Source: DASXTB01 sp036505615 (GTDB lineage Bacteria > Acidobacteriota > UBA6911 > JACQSX01). Taken from it: a stretch of 33,634 nt of DNA. Positions 10,001-15,443 of the stretch are shown here, in pieces. Under the pieces are notes generated by a model. The model saw only the letters and a list, made by a program, of their open reading frames with translations. It did not search any database and was not told where the DNA came from. The DNA lies in NCBI GenBank assembly GCA_036505615.1, contig DASXTB010000063.1, forward strand, positions 1 through 33,634, read 5' to 3'. The translations under genes and the position numbers were made by a program. The stretch's first letter is position 1. The number at the start of each line of letters is the position of its first letter.

Positions 10001-10802
10001 GCAGTTTACTCTGCACAAACGCTTCGAGCATGGCTTATTGATGGGTTTGGCGTACACGTATGGGAAGTCGATCGACGATCAGTCGGTCGACCCGGTGGGC
10101 GCGTCGTCGGGAGGGGGGCTTTCTACTACCAACTCGCGCACTCCCACGGATATCCGCAACTGGCGCCAGGAGCGGGGCCTTTCCGATTTTAATCGTACCC
10201 ATGCCCTTACGATCAACAGCGTTTGGGAGTTGCCCGTTGGAAGGGGCGCTCGTTTTGGCAGTAACTTGAATCCTTTCGTGAATGCTGTTCTGGGAGGTTG
10301 GAGTCTTAACAGCATTTTCACGAAAATGTCGGGCGAGTTCTTTGCGGTGAGAAGCGGAGTGAGAACCTCGAATTTCTCTCATGAGTCGCGCGCGGATCTG
10401 GTAGGAGCCAAGCCGGAGCCGCAGTTGCAGGAGCTGGCGGGCATCCCCGGTCCCGTGCTGTTCAAGGATGCCAGCGGGTTCAAGATTCCAGACCCCGGAA
10501 AGAACGGAGCCGGGCGAAATATTTTTCAAGCACCCGGTTACTGGAATCTGGATTTGGGGATCGGAAAACGCTTCGACATCACGGAAAGGGTGAAGCTGAA
10601 TTTCCGAACCGAGATGTTCAACGCGCTCAATCATCCCAACTTCGACAACCCTCGCGATGCATCCGTCGGTTCTCCAAGTTTCCGTTCAACGGTGTTTGCC
10701 CAGACCTGCTGCGCCACGGTGGCTCCGCCCACGACGCAGACGATAATCCAGACTGGTGAGTCGGCGCGCGTAATCCAGCTCGCGCTGAAGCTAAATTTCT
10801 AG
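7002..10802 (+). CDS. TonB-dependent receptor, Oar-like, complete, large
   Basis: A 1266-residue receptor, larger than its neighbour, starting at ATG 7002 behind GGGAG. Signal peptide: SLFLLVLLAAVSFSSAQ, cleavage near residue 29. Residues about 33-115 are a CarboxypepD_reg-like domain (RINGTVTDASGAVVPGVT). The plug contains DLPLNGRNPLTLITLEPGVV, FNVTIDGIEANEN and SVATRGGTNEYHGTVYEFA. The barrel ends in LALKLNF with terminal Phe. Unusual for a barrel, it has several close cysteine pairs (near residues 375-386, in the TSC...PGC stretch, in GKGCRPDGTGC, and CC close to the C-terminus), suggesting disulphide-stabilised extracellular loops. The substrate is unknown. A terminator-like hairpin belonging to repeat element A begins 37 bp after the stop. 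Confidence 0.94.
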   Translation: MANCVRYHSLGRLSLFLLVLLAAVSFSSAQTATSRINGTVTDASGAVVPGVTVTAKNEATGITYTQVTTDAGLFAFPDLPAGSYSITAELPGFKTIKKINNVLEVNTPLTVNLVLEVGEMSQVVNVEGGYEKLQTTNAVIGNVVEQKAIQDLPLNGRNPLTLITLEPGVVQRSAGGAGSGVHVNGSRDRAFNVTIDGIEANENTVPNPVSNLYRLNPDNVREYKVTTNNATPEEGRNSGASVSVATRGGTNEYHGTVYEFARNTAFNSNEFFANAQGTPKPEIRLHQYGFEVGGPIKKNRTFFFGSWQGQNVKFNQPIDQTFGVPIIYTPQALSGVYRYFVADPKTPFVLNGQTITRNTPLLVDRNTGALVAGVRACASAADTNCVASYNMFASDPAKIGIDPVIAKLFNSYPKPNSYAFGDGLNTATYLWNPPTRNAGPHYMARIDHTFNEKHSMFVRWLQADQDTLDGDPLNGRPQVFPGFPPLGEVFRRTKNLSISYRSVFSSRVVNEFTTGFARFVFLFTQGEANPAFPNIPPFTFNNADRPFINTPRTFRAATTPQFLDNLSIVQGAHVFRMGANIRLYEHNDVRGQPGGINVTPSLSFSSSIRPPVGFNTPAVATSSAAGINSTDNTRLLGSINDLMGIPARLSQVFLGDVNGDFFLPFTTGKSVTMWSEGHRLKQYNFYFQDEWRLRQGLTLNYGVRWEINTAPSEAAGRVFVSDKPIDGSQGLVTFKKADRWYDRTNSAFGPRLGVAWSPGNSTKTVIRAGYGLAFDPLSSFQVTAVAGRVPGLVTSCSATVAGATTPGCQPVPDIRIAQGFPQELPPPATKPSSFLTPPAQLLSNAPSFASFDPDLKLPTVHQWNLSVQRELPFGFVAQVAYVGRRGLRLLRAYDINQINADGILPSFAIMQQNVGKGCRPDGTGCPSGVSGAAVPIVTSGVLTAAFVNSSTTISDLTLNAAGNFAGRIEQTTLVAKLRPNQQFGVITYLDSGGDSYYHSGQFTLHKRFEHGLLMGLAYTYGKSIDDQSVDPVGASSGGGLSTTNSRTPTDIRNWRQERGLSDFNRTHALTINSVWELPVGRGARFGSNLNPFVNAVLGGWSLNSIFTKMSGEFFAVRSGVRTSNFSHESRADLVGAKPEPQLQELAGIPGPVLFKDASGFKIPDPGKNGAGRNIFQAPGYWNLDLGIGKRFDITERVKLNFRTEMFNALNHPNFDNPRDASVGSPSFRSTVFAQTCCATVAPPTTQTIIQTGESARVIQLALKLNF

Positions 10803-10838
10803 ACCCTGCCTGGGAGCGCACGCCTCCGGCGTGCTAAA

Positions 10839-11122
10839 GGCCGCCTTCGGCGGCCTTTCCCGAAGGGTTTTAGCCCCCGGCCTGTCCAGGCCGGGGATCC
10901 GCGCAATTGAAAATTTATTCAAGGCCGGTTCACCGGCCTTCCAAGCAACCGGCTTTAGCCATCGAATAATAAGCGGTCGGTTTCGCCGGCGTAAACGCCG
11001 ACTGGCGTGGCGAAAAAGGCCGTTGAAACGGCCTCGAGGGTGATGGCGGTGCTCGCGCTTTGCACCCCGGTCTCGAAAGACCGGGGCTGAGACCCTTCGG
11101 GGAAAGGCCGCTGGAAGCGGCC
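10839..11122 (-). repeat. A element, copy 1 (serial hairpin element, about 284 bp)
   Basis: This is a near full-length inverted copy of 32320-32597. Read on the minus strand it is a string of hairpins: GGCCGCTTCCAGCGGCC, CCCCGGTC/GACCGGGG, GGCCGTTTCAACGGCC, GGCGTTTACGCC, GGCCGGTGAACCGGCC, CCCCGGCCTG/CAGGCCGGGG and GGCCGCC/GGCGGCC. Two stems differ from copy 2 by paired changes that keep base pairing. The hairpin at 10839-10855, flanked by AAA and TTT, could also act as a bidirectional terminator for the receptor upstream. Whether the element is DNA-mobile, RNA-functional or both cannot be told from two copies. Confidence 0.8.
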
Positions 11123-11165
11123 TTCGCACGCCTCTGGCGTGCTGGCGCCGCGAAGCGGCGTCATT

Positions 11166-11250
11166 GGAGAGACGCCCGTGGGGCGTCTCCTGCACGATGA
11201 AAGATTGCGCGCGAGACGGCCCACCGGCCGTCTCTCCAAAATGTCCAAAC
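11166..11250 (+). repeat. B element, copy 1 (paired GAGACG hairpins)
   Basis: Two hairpins, an AGACGCC...GGGCGTCT stem and a GAGACGGCC/GGCCGTCTC stem, are joined by a TGCACGATGAAAGATTGCGC-type linker and followed by CAAAATGTCCAAACCCGAG. The same order occurs at 30965-31051 and, inverted, at 27193-27279. In the 31-kb copy the outer edge reads GTAG on the opposite strand, the REP-like signature. Confidence 0.75.
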
Positions 11251-11375
11251 CCGAGCGCACGCCTCCGGCGTGCTGCCGGCAGCGAAGCAACAGCACGCAA
11301 GATGCGTGCGCTCCCAGGGCCTGCCGGAGCGTCTCTAGGGAAACCAATCAACTATCGCCCCCGTTACGTTAGAGC

Positions 11376-11876
11376 ATGTTCTTCTGGATCATCTTGGGCA
11401 TAATTCTCTGCCAGCGTGCCTTTGAAATCTGGCTGTCGATTGATCACAGCCAGTGGATGCAGCGGCACGGCGGCACCGAATACGGTCGCGAGCACTATCG
11501 CTGGATGATTTTGTTGCATGCCGGTTTCCTTTCTTCCCTGGTTTTGGAGTATTGCCTGCGACCTCGGCAGTTGCTTCTGATTTGCCTGATTCCACTGCTG
11601 AGTGCGCAAGTATTGCGTTATTCCGCTATGTGGGCGCTGGGAAAATTCTGGAATACACGCGTCTGGGTTCTGACCAGCACCGCCCCGGTCAGCCGTGGGA
11701 TATTTCGACTAATGCCTCATCCCAATTATCTGGGCGTGGCGCTGGAGATTTTTTTTCTGCCGGCCATGTTTGGTTTGTGGATCACCGCGGTTGCCTTTAG
11801 CCTGCTGAATACCTGGATGATGGCGGTGCGGGTTCGGGTGGAAGAGCAGGCACTGCGAATGGCGAATGAGGAATGA
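11376..11876 (+). CDS. Isoprenylcysteine carboxyl methyltransferase (ICMT)/YpbQ-like family membrane protein
   Basis: A 166-residue integral membrane protein with about four hydrophobic segments (near residues 2-17, 43-58, 65-82 and 125-145). The diagnostic stretch is RLMPHPNYLGVALEIFFLP near residues 109-127: the H-P-N-Y-x-G of the ICMT/PEMT-like family that binds S-adenosylmethionine at the membrane surface. Homologues methylate lipid-like or polyketide-derived hydroxyls or carboxyls in the cytoplasmic membrane; the substrate here is unknown, and no polyketide synthase is nearby. The start is the first ATG in frame; only a weak AGAG precedes it. The last codons (around 11863-11876) run into the AATGAGG heptamer array, so the C-terminus may have been re-formed by repeat growth. 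Moderate certainty on family, low on substrate. Confidence 0.72.
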   Translation: MFFWIILGIILCQRAFEIWLSIDHSQWMQRHGGTEYGREHYRWMILLHAGFLSSLVLEYCLRPRQLLLICLIPLLSAQVLRYSAMWALGKFWNTRVWVLTSTAPVSRGIFRLMPHPNYLGVALEIFFLPAMFGLWITAVAFSLLNTWMMAVRVRVEEQALRMANEE

Positions 11877-12206
11877 GGAACGTCATAATGCAGGAGGCAG
11901 GAGGCAGGAAGCAGGAAGCAGGAAGCAGGAAGCAGGAAGCAGGAAGCAGGAAGCAGGCGGCAGACGGCAGGAAGCAGGCGGCAGACGGCAGGAAGCAGGA
12001 AGCAGACGGCAGGAGGCAGGCGCCAAGAACGAGAACATTGTCATTGTTGGTCATTCCTATCCTGAATACCTCGTATTCGCTCATACTTCTTTCGCTAGTG
12101 AGGATAACGAATGACTAATGACAAATGACGTATGACGCTATCGCACGTCTGCCTCCTGCTTCCTGCCGTCTGCCTCCTGCCTCCTGCTTCCTGCCTCCTG
12201 TCTCTA
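11863..12206. repeat. Inverted heptamer arms around core copy 1
   Basis: AATGAGG-type units (11863-11884) pass into about 18 purine-rich heptamers of the GCAGGAA/GCAGGAG/GCAGACG type up to 12020. A unique core of about 125 bp follows, and the other strand's heptamers (CTGCCTC, CTGCTTC, CTGCCGT) run 12148-12203. The arms are mutually complementary, so the block can form a long imperfect cruciform. The core contains its own heptads, GACTAAT GACAAAT GACGTAT. It occupies the whole spacer between the ICMT-like gene and the protease; no gene is supported in it. Confidence 0.8.
12003..12150 (+). repeat. Core repeat copy 1 (direct repeat of 12751-12898)
   Basis: 148 bp match 12751-12898 with about four substitutions, offset by exactly 748 bp. 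The core includes an imperfect inverted repeat (GGTCATTCCTATCCT against AGGATAACGAGTGACT in copy 2). Both copies lie in direct orientation on either side of the small protease gene. Confidence 0.85.
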
Positions 12207-12593
12207 CCTCCCGTCTCGTATCGCGATTCGAAAACCGGCCAGCTTCATGGGCAGGGGCCTCAGTTCGCGGCGAAAAGGATCTAGGATCAATCCGAAACTT
12301 TCAAGCGTTGTTGCGCCCAGTAACGGCTCGTCTCCGGGCTCACCGAAGATTACTAATGAGTCTCCTCGGCGATTCTCGTAGAAAAAGGCAGCAGTTCCCA
12401 GTTCCCGTTCCATTGCCTCTCCATTGGCAAGAATGAATTCTCGACGAGAATGAGGCTGAATTCCCAATTGATCCAGAATCGGCCTGGGTATCAGAGTATA
12501 GACAGCACCTGAATCGACCAGACACTTGACTCCAATCGGTTTGACTTTATTGGCTGGATTGCTGACCTGGATGTGAACGAAGGTTAGTCCCAC
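12204..12593 (-). CDS. Clan AA (retropepsin-like) aspartic protease, single-domain
   Basis: A 129-residue protein with the aspartyl-protease hallmark LVDSGAVYTLIP (catalytic Asp about residue 27, then Ser-Gly). A second conserved block, LLGATTLESFGLILDP near residues 91-106, is typical of the small AF_0612-like clan AA family, which works as a homodimer with one Asp per chain. No signal peptide or membrane segment is visible. The start is GTG at 12593, the first start after an in-frame TGA; no good ribosome site is seen. The C-terminus (AIRDGR) stops where the heptamer array starts. The gene stands alone between two copies of the same repeat core, so duplication or transfer of the whole unit is possible. 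Family is fairly sure; substrate unknown. Confidence 0.75.
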   Translation of the reverse strand: MGLTFVHIQVSNPANKVKPIGVKCLVDSGAVYTLIPRPILDQLGIQPHSRREFILANGEAMERELGTAAFFYENRRGDSLVIFGEPGDEPLLGATTLESFGLILDPFRRELRPLPMKLAGFRIAIRDGR

Positions 12594-12633
12594 TTTTCAC
12601 TCACTATATCCCTAGCTATTCTAACACTCTCAT

Positions 12634-13066
12634 TGACAGACGGCAGGAGGCAGAAAGCAGAAAGCAGAAAGCAGAAAGCAGAAGGCAGAAAGCAGGAAGG
12701 CAGAAGGCGGAAGGAAGAAGGCAGAAAAGCGGAAGGCAGGAGACAGGAGGCAGACGGCAGGAGGCAGGCGCCAAGAACGAGAACATTTTCATTGTTGGTC
12801 ATTCCTATCCTGAATACCTCGTATTCGCTCATACTTCTTTCACTAGTGAGGATAACGAGTGACTAATGACAAATGACGTATGACGCTATCGCCCGTCTGC
12901 CTCCTGCCGTCTGCCTCCTGCCTCCTGCCGCCTGCCTCCTGCCTCCTGCTTCCTGCCTCCTGCCGTCTGCCTCCTGCCTCCTGCCTCCTGCCGTCTGCCT
13001 CCTGCTTCCTGCCTTCTGCCGTCTGCCTCCTGCTTCCTGCCTTCTGCCTTCTGCCTCCTGCCCGTC
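12634..13066. repeat. Inverted heptamer arms around core copy 2
   Basis: Left arm about 12634-12770, heptamers of GCAGAAA/GCAGGAG/GCAGACG type. The core is 12751-12898. The right arm, about 12894-13063, has more than 20 units of CTGCCTC, CTGCCGT, CTGCTTC and CTGCCTT. The arms are complementary, as at 11.9-12.2 kb, but unit numbers differ. The array runs to within 12 bp of the mtaB -10 element. Together with 12594-12633 it fills the gap between the protease and mtaB. Confidence 0.85.
12751..12898 (+). repeat. Core repeat copy 2 (direct repeat of 12003-12150)
   Basis: Near-identical to copy 1 (about four mismatches in 148 bp) and in the same orientation, with the protease gene between them. 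Such long, close direct repeats would allow deletion or duplication of the protease by homologous recombination. Confidence 0.85.
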
Positions 13067-13071
13067 AAGGC

Positions 13072-13080
13072 TGATATAAT
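13072..13080 (+). promoter_or_regulatory. Extended -10 promoter (TGATATAAT) for mtaB
   Basis: TG-A-TATAAT is a consensus extended -10, with TATAAT at 13075-13080, only nine bases before the mtaB ATG. A start site 6-7 nt downstream would leave a leader of about 3-4 nt, so the transcript would be nearly leaderless; no Shine-Dalgarno is present. The -35 position falls within the CTGCCTC heptamer array, so the array supplies the upstream promoter sequence. Functional status is inferred. Confidence 0.5.
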
Positions 13081-13089
13081 CTTCAATTT

Positions 13090-14721
13090 ATGGCTCAGAA
13101 ATTCTACCTGGCCACATTCGGCTGTCGCGTCAACCAGGCCGACAGCGCGGCCATCAAGAAGCGACTAGAGGACCGTGGCTTGCGCCAAAGCGAAGATATA
13201 CAGGAGTGTTCGTTGATCATCGTTAACTCCTGCACGGTGACGCATCGGGGAGACCAGCAGGTGAGGCAGTTGACGCGCAAGCTTCGCCGCGAGAACCCCG
13301 CGGCCCGGTTGATCATGACCGGTTGCTACGCGCAGCGCGACCCCCGCGCGATTGCAGAAATGAACGAAGTGGACCTTGTATTGGGGAATTCGGAGAAAGA
13401 ACGGATCGGTGATTTTGTAAGGGGTCAGTTGTCCGTGGTCCGTGGTCAGTTGACGTCTCCTTCGTCAGCAGGTCAACAGGTCAGCAGGTCAACAGGTCTG
13501 TCATCAGTCATCAGTCATCAGTCATCGGTCATCGGTGACTCATCACCTAATCCGCAATCCGCAATCCCCAATCCGCAATCGGAAATTCCGCATTCCGCAA
13601 TCCGCAATCCGCAATCGGAGATTCCGCAATCCGCAATCCGCAATCCGCAATCGGAAATTCCGCATTCCGCATTCCCCAATCCGCAATCGGAGATTCCGCA
13701 ATCCGCAATTGGACAATCCGCAATCCGCATTCCGCATTCCCTTCCGCTCCCCTCCTACTTTGGCAGCTCCAAGATCTTTGTCTCCGACCTTTCGCGAGAA
13801 ACCGAAATTGAAGTCCAACCGGCTACTCCTTTGGAAGGAAAAACGCGGCCGTTTGTCAAAATCCAGGAGGGTTGTGATTCTCGGTGCAGCTACTGCATTG
13901 TTCCCTTTGTCCGCGGTGCGGGGCGCAGCGTTCCGCCGGAGTCAGTGCTGGCCCAGGCGCGGGATTTAGTGGGCGCCGGTTACAAAGAAATAGTGTTGAC
14001 CGGAATCCACCTGGGTAGCTACGGCAACAAGTTGAAACCCCGCCTGAAACTGGAAGAACTGATTCGTAGATTACTTGATCTGCCCGGATTGGAGCAACTG
14101 CGCTTGAGTTCAATTGAGCCGATGCGGTTTTCGCCCCGGCTGATCGATCTGGCTGTCGAGGACAGCCGCCTGGCGCCGCATTTTCATCTTCCGCTGCAGA
14201 GTAGTTCTGACCTTCTTCTGCGCGCCATGAACCGCACTTACCACAAGGCGCAGTATGCCGGCCTTATCTGTGAAATCAACCGGCGGATCCCTCATGCGTC
14301 AATCGGCGCCGACGTGATGGTTGGGTTTCCGGGAGAATCCGAACAACTGTTTGAAGAGACGCGGCAATTTATAAAGGAAATGCCGTTTAGCTACCTGCAT
14401 GTCTTCCCATTCTCGCGCCGGAGCGGCACGGTGGCCGCAGAAATGCCGAATCAAGTTGAGGAGTCGGAAAAAAGCCGCCGGGTTGAAATCCTAAGACGCA
14501 TTTCCGGAGAAAAACTTCGAGCGTTCGAAGATCGTTTCTTGGGCGCCAGTTTGCGCGCTCTGGTTTTGCGGGAGCGGGAGCGAGGTTACTGGACCGGGCT
14601 GACAGGCAACTACATAAAGTTGAAAATCCCAGTCGAATGCGCGCAAGCCAACGAGTTCGTCTCGGTAAGACTGGAACGAAGCGGAGAGGCGCTCTACGGA
14701 GTTCCGATTTACATAGAATAG
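13090..14721 (+). CDS. mtaB: tRNA t6A37 methylthiotransferase MtaB-like, with an in-frame short-repeat insertion
   Basis: A radical SAM methylthiotransferase of the MiaB/RimO family. It adds a methylthio group to t6A37 of ANN-decoding tRNAs using two [4Fe-4S] clusters. The N-terminal UPF0004 domain has Cys12 (FGCRVNQAD, the MtaB-type signature), Cys48 (NSCTV) and Cys79 (TGCYAQ). The radical SAM triad is Cys262/266/269 (EGCDSRCSYCIVPF). A TRAM-like region ends the protein. Length is 543 residues against a usual 430-450: residues about 111-219 are a repeat-derived, Pro/Ser/Gln/Ile-rich segment between the two domains, encoded by four tandem-repeat families. All six catalytic cysteines and both domain cores remain intact and in frame, so the enzyme may still work with a long disordered linker. 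Its TAG stop is the first three bases of a D-type palindrome. Confidence 0.9.
   Translation: MAQKFYLATFGCRVNQADSAAIKKRLEDRGLRQSEDIQECSLIIVNSCTVTHRGDQQVRQLTRKLRRENPAARLIMTGCYAQRDPRAIAEMNEVDLVLGNSEKERIGDFVRGQLSVVRGQLTSPSSAGQQVSRSTGLSSVISHQSSVIGDSSPNPQSAIPNPQSEIPHSAIRNPQSEIPQSAIRNPQSEIPHSAFPNPQSEIPQSAIGQSAIRIPHSLPLPSYFGSSKIFVSDLSRETEIEVQPATPLEGKTRPFVKIQEGCDSRCSYCIVPFVRGAGRSVPPESVLAQARDLVGAGYKEIVLTGIHLGSYGNKLKPRLKLEELIRRLLDLPGLEQLRLSSIEPMRFSPRLIDLAVEDSRLAPHFHLPLQSSSDLLLRAMNRTYHKAQYAGLICEINRRIPHASIGADVMVGFPGESEQLFEETRQFIKEMPFSYLHVFPFSRRSGTVAAEMPNQVEESEKSRRVEILRRISGEKLRAFEDRFLGASLRALVLRERERGYWTGLTGNYIKLKIPVECAQANEFVSVRLERSGEALYGVPIYIE
13424..13741 (+). repeat. Four consecutive short-repeat families inside mtaB
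   Basis: In order: heptamers GTCAGTT/GTCCGTG (13424-13451), octamers CAGGTCAA/CAGGTCAG (13469-13500), heptamers CATCAGT/CATCGGT (13501-13536), and about 27 units of CCGCAAT and variants (about 13549-13741). The last reads as repeats of the 7-residue cycle PQSAIRN and its variant NPQSEIP. Each family also occurs, or has relatives, in spacers of this window: CCGCAAT at 24255-24450, CAGGTCAN at 26271-26390. Confidence 0.9.
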
Positions 14722-14863
14722 CCGGGGGCAGAGCGCGTCTTTTGCGCGCCGCCCCCGGTTTTCGAACTCGGACATTCCTGTTGCACCGCTTCAGGGTGCG
14801 AACATTAGTGGTGGGATGCCGACCGGGGGCGGCGGGCAAAAAACGCGCTCTGCCCCCGGCTAC
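14719..14863. repeat. Inverted pair of D-type REP palindromes
   Basis: TAGCCGGGGGCAGAGCGCG at 14719-14737 is the exact reverse complement of 14844-14862, and each is itself the arm of a GCCGGGGG/CCCCCGG hairpin. The right member reads GTAGCCGGGGG on the minus strand. The same GTAGCCGGGGG...CCCCCGGTC module forms the middle of the arms of the transposase relict at 26404-27185. The first hairpin ends in GGTTTTC directly after the mtaB stop and could terminate transcription. Confidence 0.7.
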
Positions 14864-14892
14864 TCCATGTGACCGCTTCGCGGTCCCTGCAG

Positions 14893-15240
14893 TTTCTACA
14901 TTTTGGGAACGGAGGGACGGCCTGAGGGCCATCTCCTGGCCGCGAAGCGGACCAAGCCCGCCGCAGGCGGGCGGTCAAGAGTGTGGCCCAGGGCGAAGCG
15001 CAGCGTAGCCCTGGGAGTGGGAGATCCTTTAATTAGTTGAAAGCCCGGCCCGCTAAGCGGGGCGGGCGGCAGAAGGATTTTCGCAAACTTGCAAGCATCT
15101 GCCGCCCGCCCCAAAAACAGGGCGGGCTAGTAATTTTAGTAGTATCTCGCTATCCCAGGGCTTCGCTGCGCTTTGCCCTGGGCCAGACTCTGACGCCCGC
15201 CGGCGGCGGGCTGGGGCCGACACATAGCGCTGCGGCATGT
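14893..15240 (+). repeat. C element, copy 1 (about 340-bp imperfect palindrome)
   Basis: Direct repeat of 28809-29148 with scattered substitutions. After a TTCTACATTTTGGG start and a GGGACGGCCTGAGGGCC hairpin, the element is nearly symmetric. AAGCCCGCCGCAGGCGGGC and a CCCAGGGCGAAGCGCAGCG hairpin on the left mirror CGCTGCGCTTTGCCCTGGG and GCCCGCCGGCGGCGGGCT on the right. The centre is a stem of about 15 bp, GGGCGGGCGGCAGA/TCTGCCGCCCGCCC. Long open frames on both strands are by-products. With 15241-15443 it fills the mtaB-acpS gap. Confidence 0.8.
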
Positions 15241-15376
15241 CGCCGCCTGACTCCAACACGTCTCTCTTTTGGAAATGTCCAAAGTCCAGCGTCCGCGAAG
15301 CGGACCGTGACCGCTTCGCGTTCCAGCGAGAATCATTGCGTGCGGAGAAGAAAACCAACCTTATCCCGAAAGTAGA

Positions 15377-15439
15377 AAACTTGAAATTTGAACTCGAAAC
15401 TCGAAACCCGAGATCCGAGACTCAAAACCCGGAACTGAA
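15377..15439 (+). repeat. AACTCGA-type heptamer array
   Basis: Nine heptamers in unbroken 7-nt phase: AAACTTG, AAATTTG, AACTCGA twice, AACCCGA, GATCCGA, GACTCAA, AACCCGG, AACTGAA. The array ends 4 bp beyond the acpS stop (acpS is on the minus strand). Between C element copy 1 and this array (15241-15376) lie decayed hairpin pieces: CTTTTGGAAATGTCCAAAG and a TCCGCGAAGCGGA module shared with the transposase arms. Confidence 0.75.
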
Positions 15440-15443
15440 AAAA

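Larger units (their letters stand above)
10809..11318. repeat. Composite palindromic element bounded by 15-bp perfect inverted repeats
   Basis: CCTGGGAGCGCACGC at 10809-10823 is the exact reverse complement of 11304-11318. Between them lie in order: a GCACGCCTCCGGCGTGC hairpin, the A element (10839-11122), a GCACGCCTCTGGCGTGC hairpin, the B element (11166-11250), another GCACGCCTCCGGCGTGC hairpin, and CACGCAAGATGCGTG. It fills nearly the whole 573-bp gap between the third receptor and the next gene. Open frames inside it are by-products of the GC-rich hairpins, not genes. Confidence 0.75.

Noticed and set aside
1..10802. SusCD-type glycan utilisation locus
   Set aside because: No SusD-like lipoprotein, glycoside hydrolase or regulator accompanies the receptors; their domain plan is Oar-like.
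10791..11351. Open frames of up to 186 codons on both strands
   Set aside because: They lie wholly in the A/B palindromic composite. Arg/Pro/Gly/Ala-rich translations on both strands come from GC-rich hairpins; the matching frames at 32258-32482 are due to the second A copy.
12584..12832. Antitoxin-like partner frame overlapping the protease start
   Set aside because: The translation is mostly heptamer-derived (ACLLPSASC cycles) and the same frame recurs at 11797-12084 because of the core repeat.
12894..13063. CRISPR array
   Set aside because: Units are 7 nt, contiguous and without spacers; no cas gene is present in the window.
14896..15375. Similar 69-72 codon frames at 14896-15114 and 28812-29021
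   Set aside because: Their similarity reflects the C element repeat; the reverse strand is equally open and there is no ribosome site.
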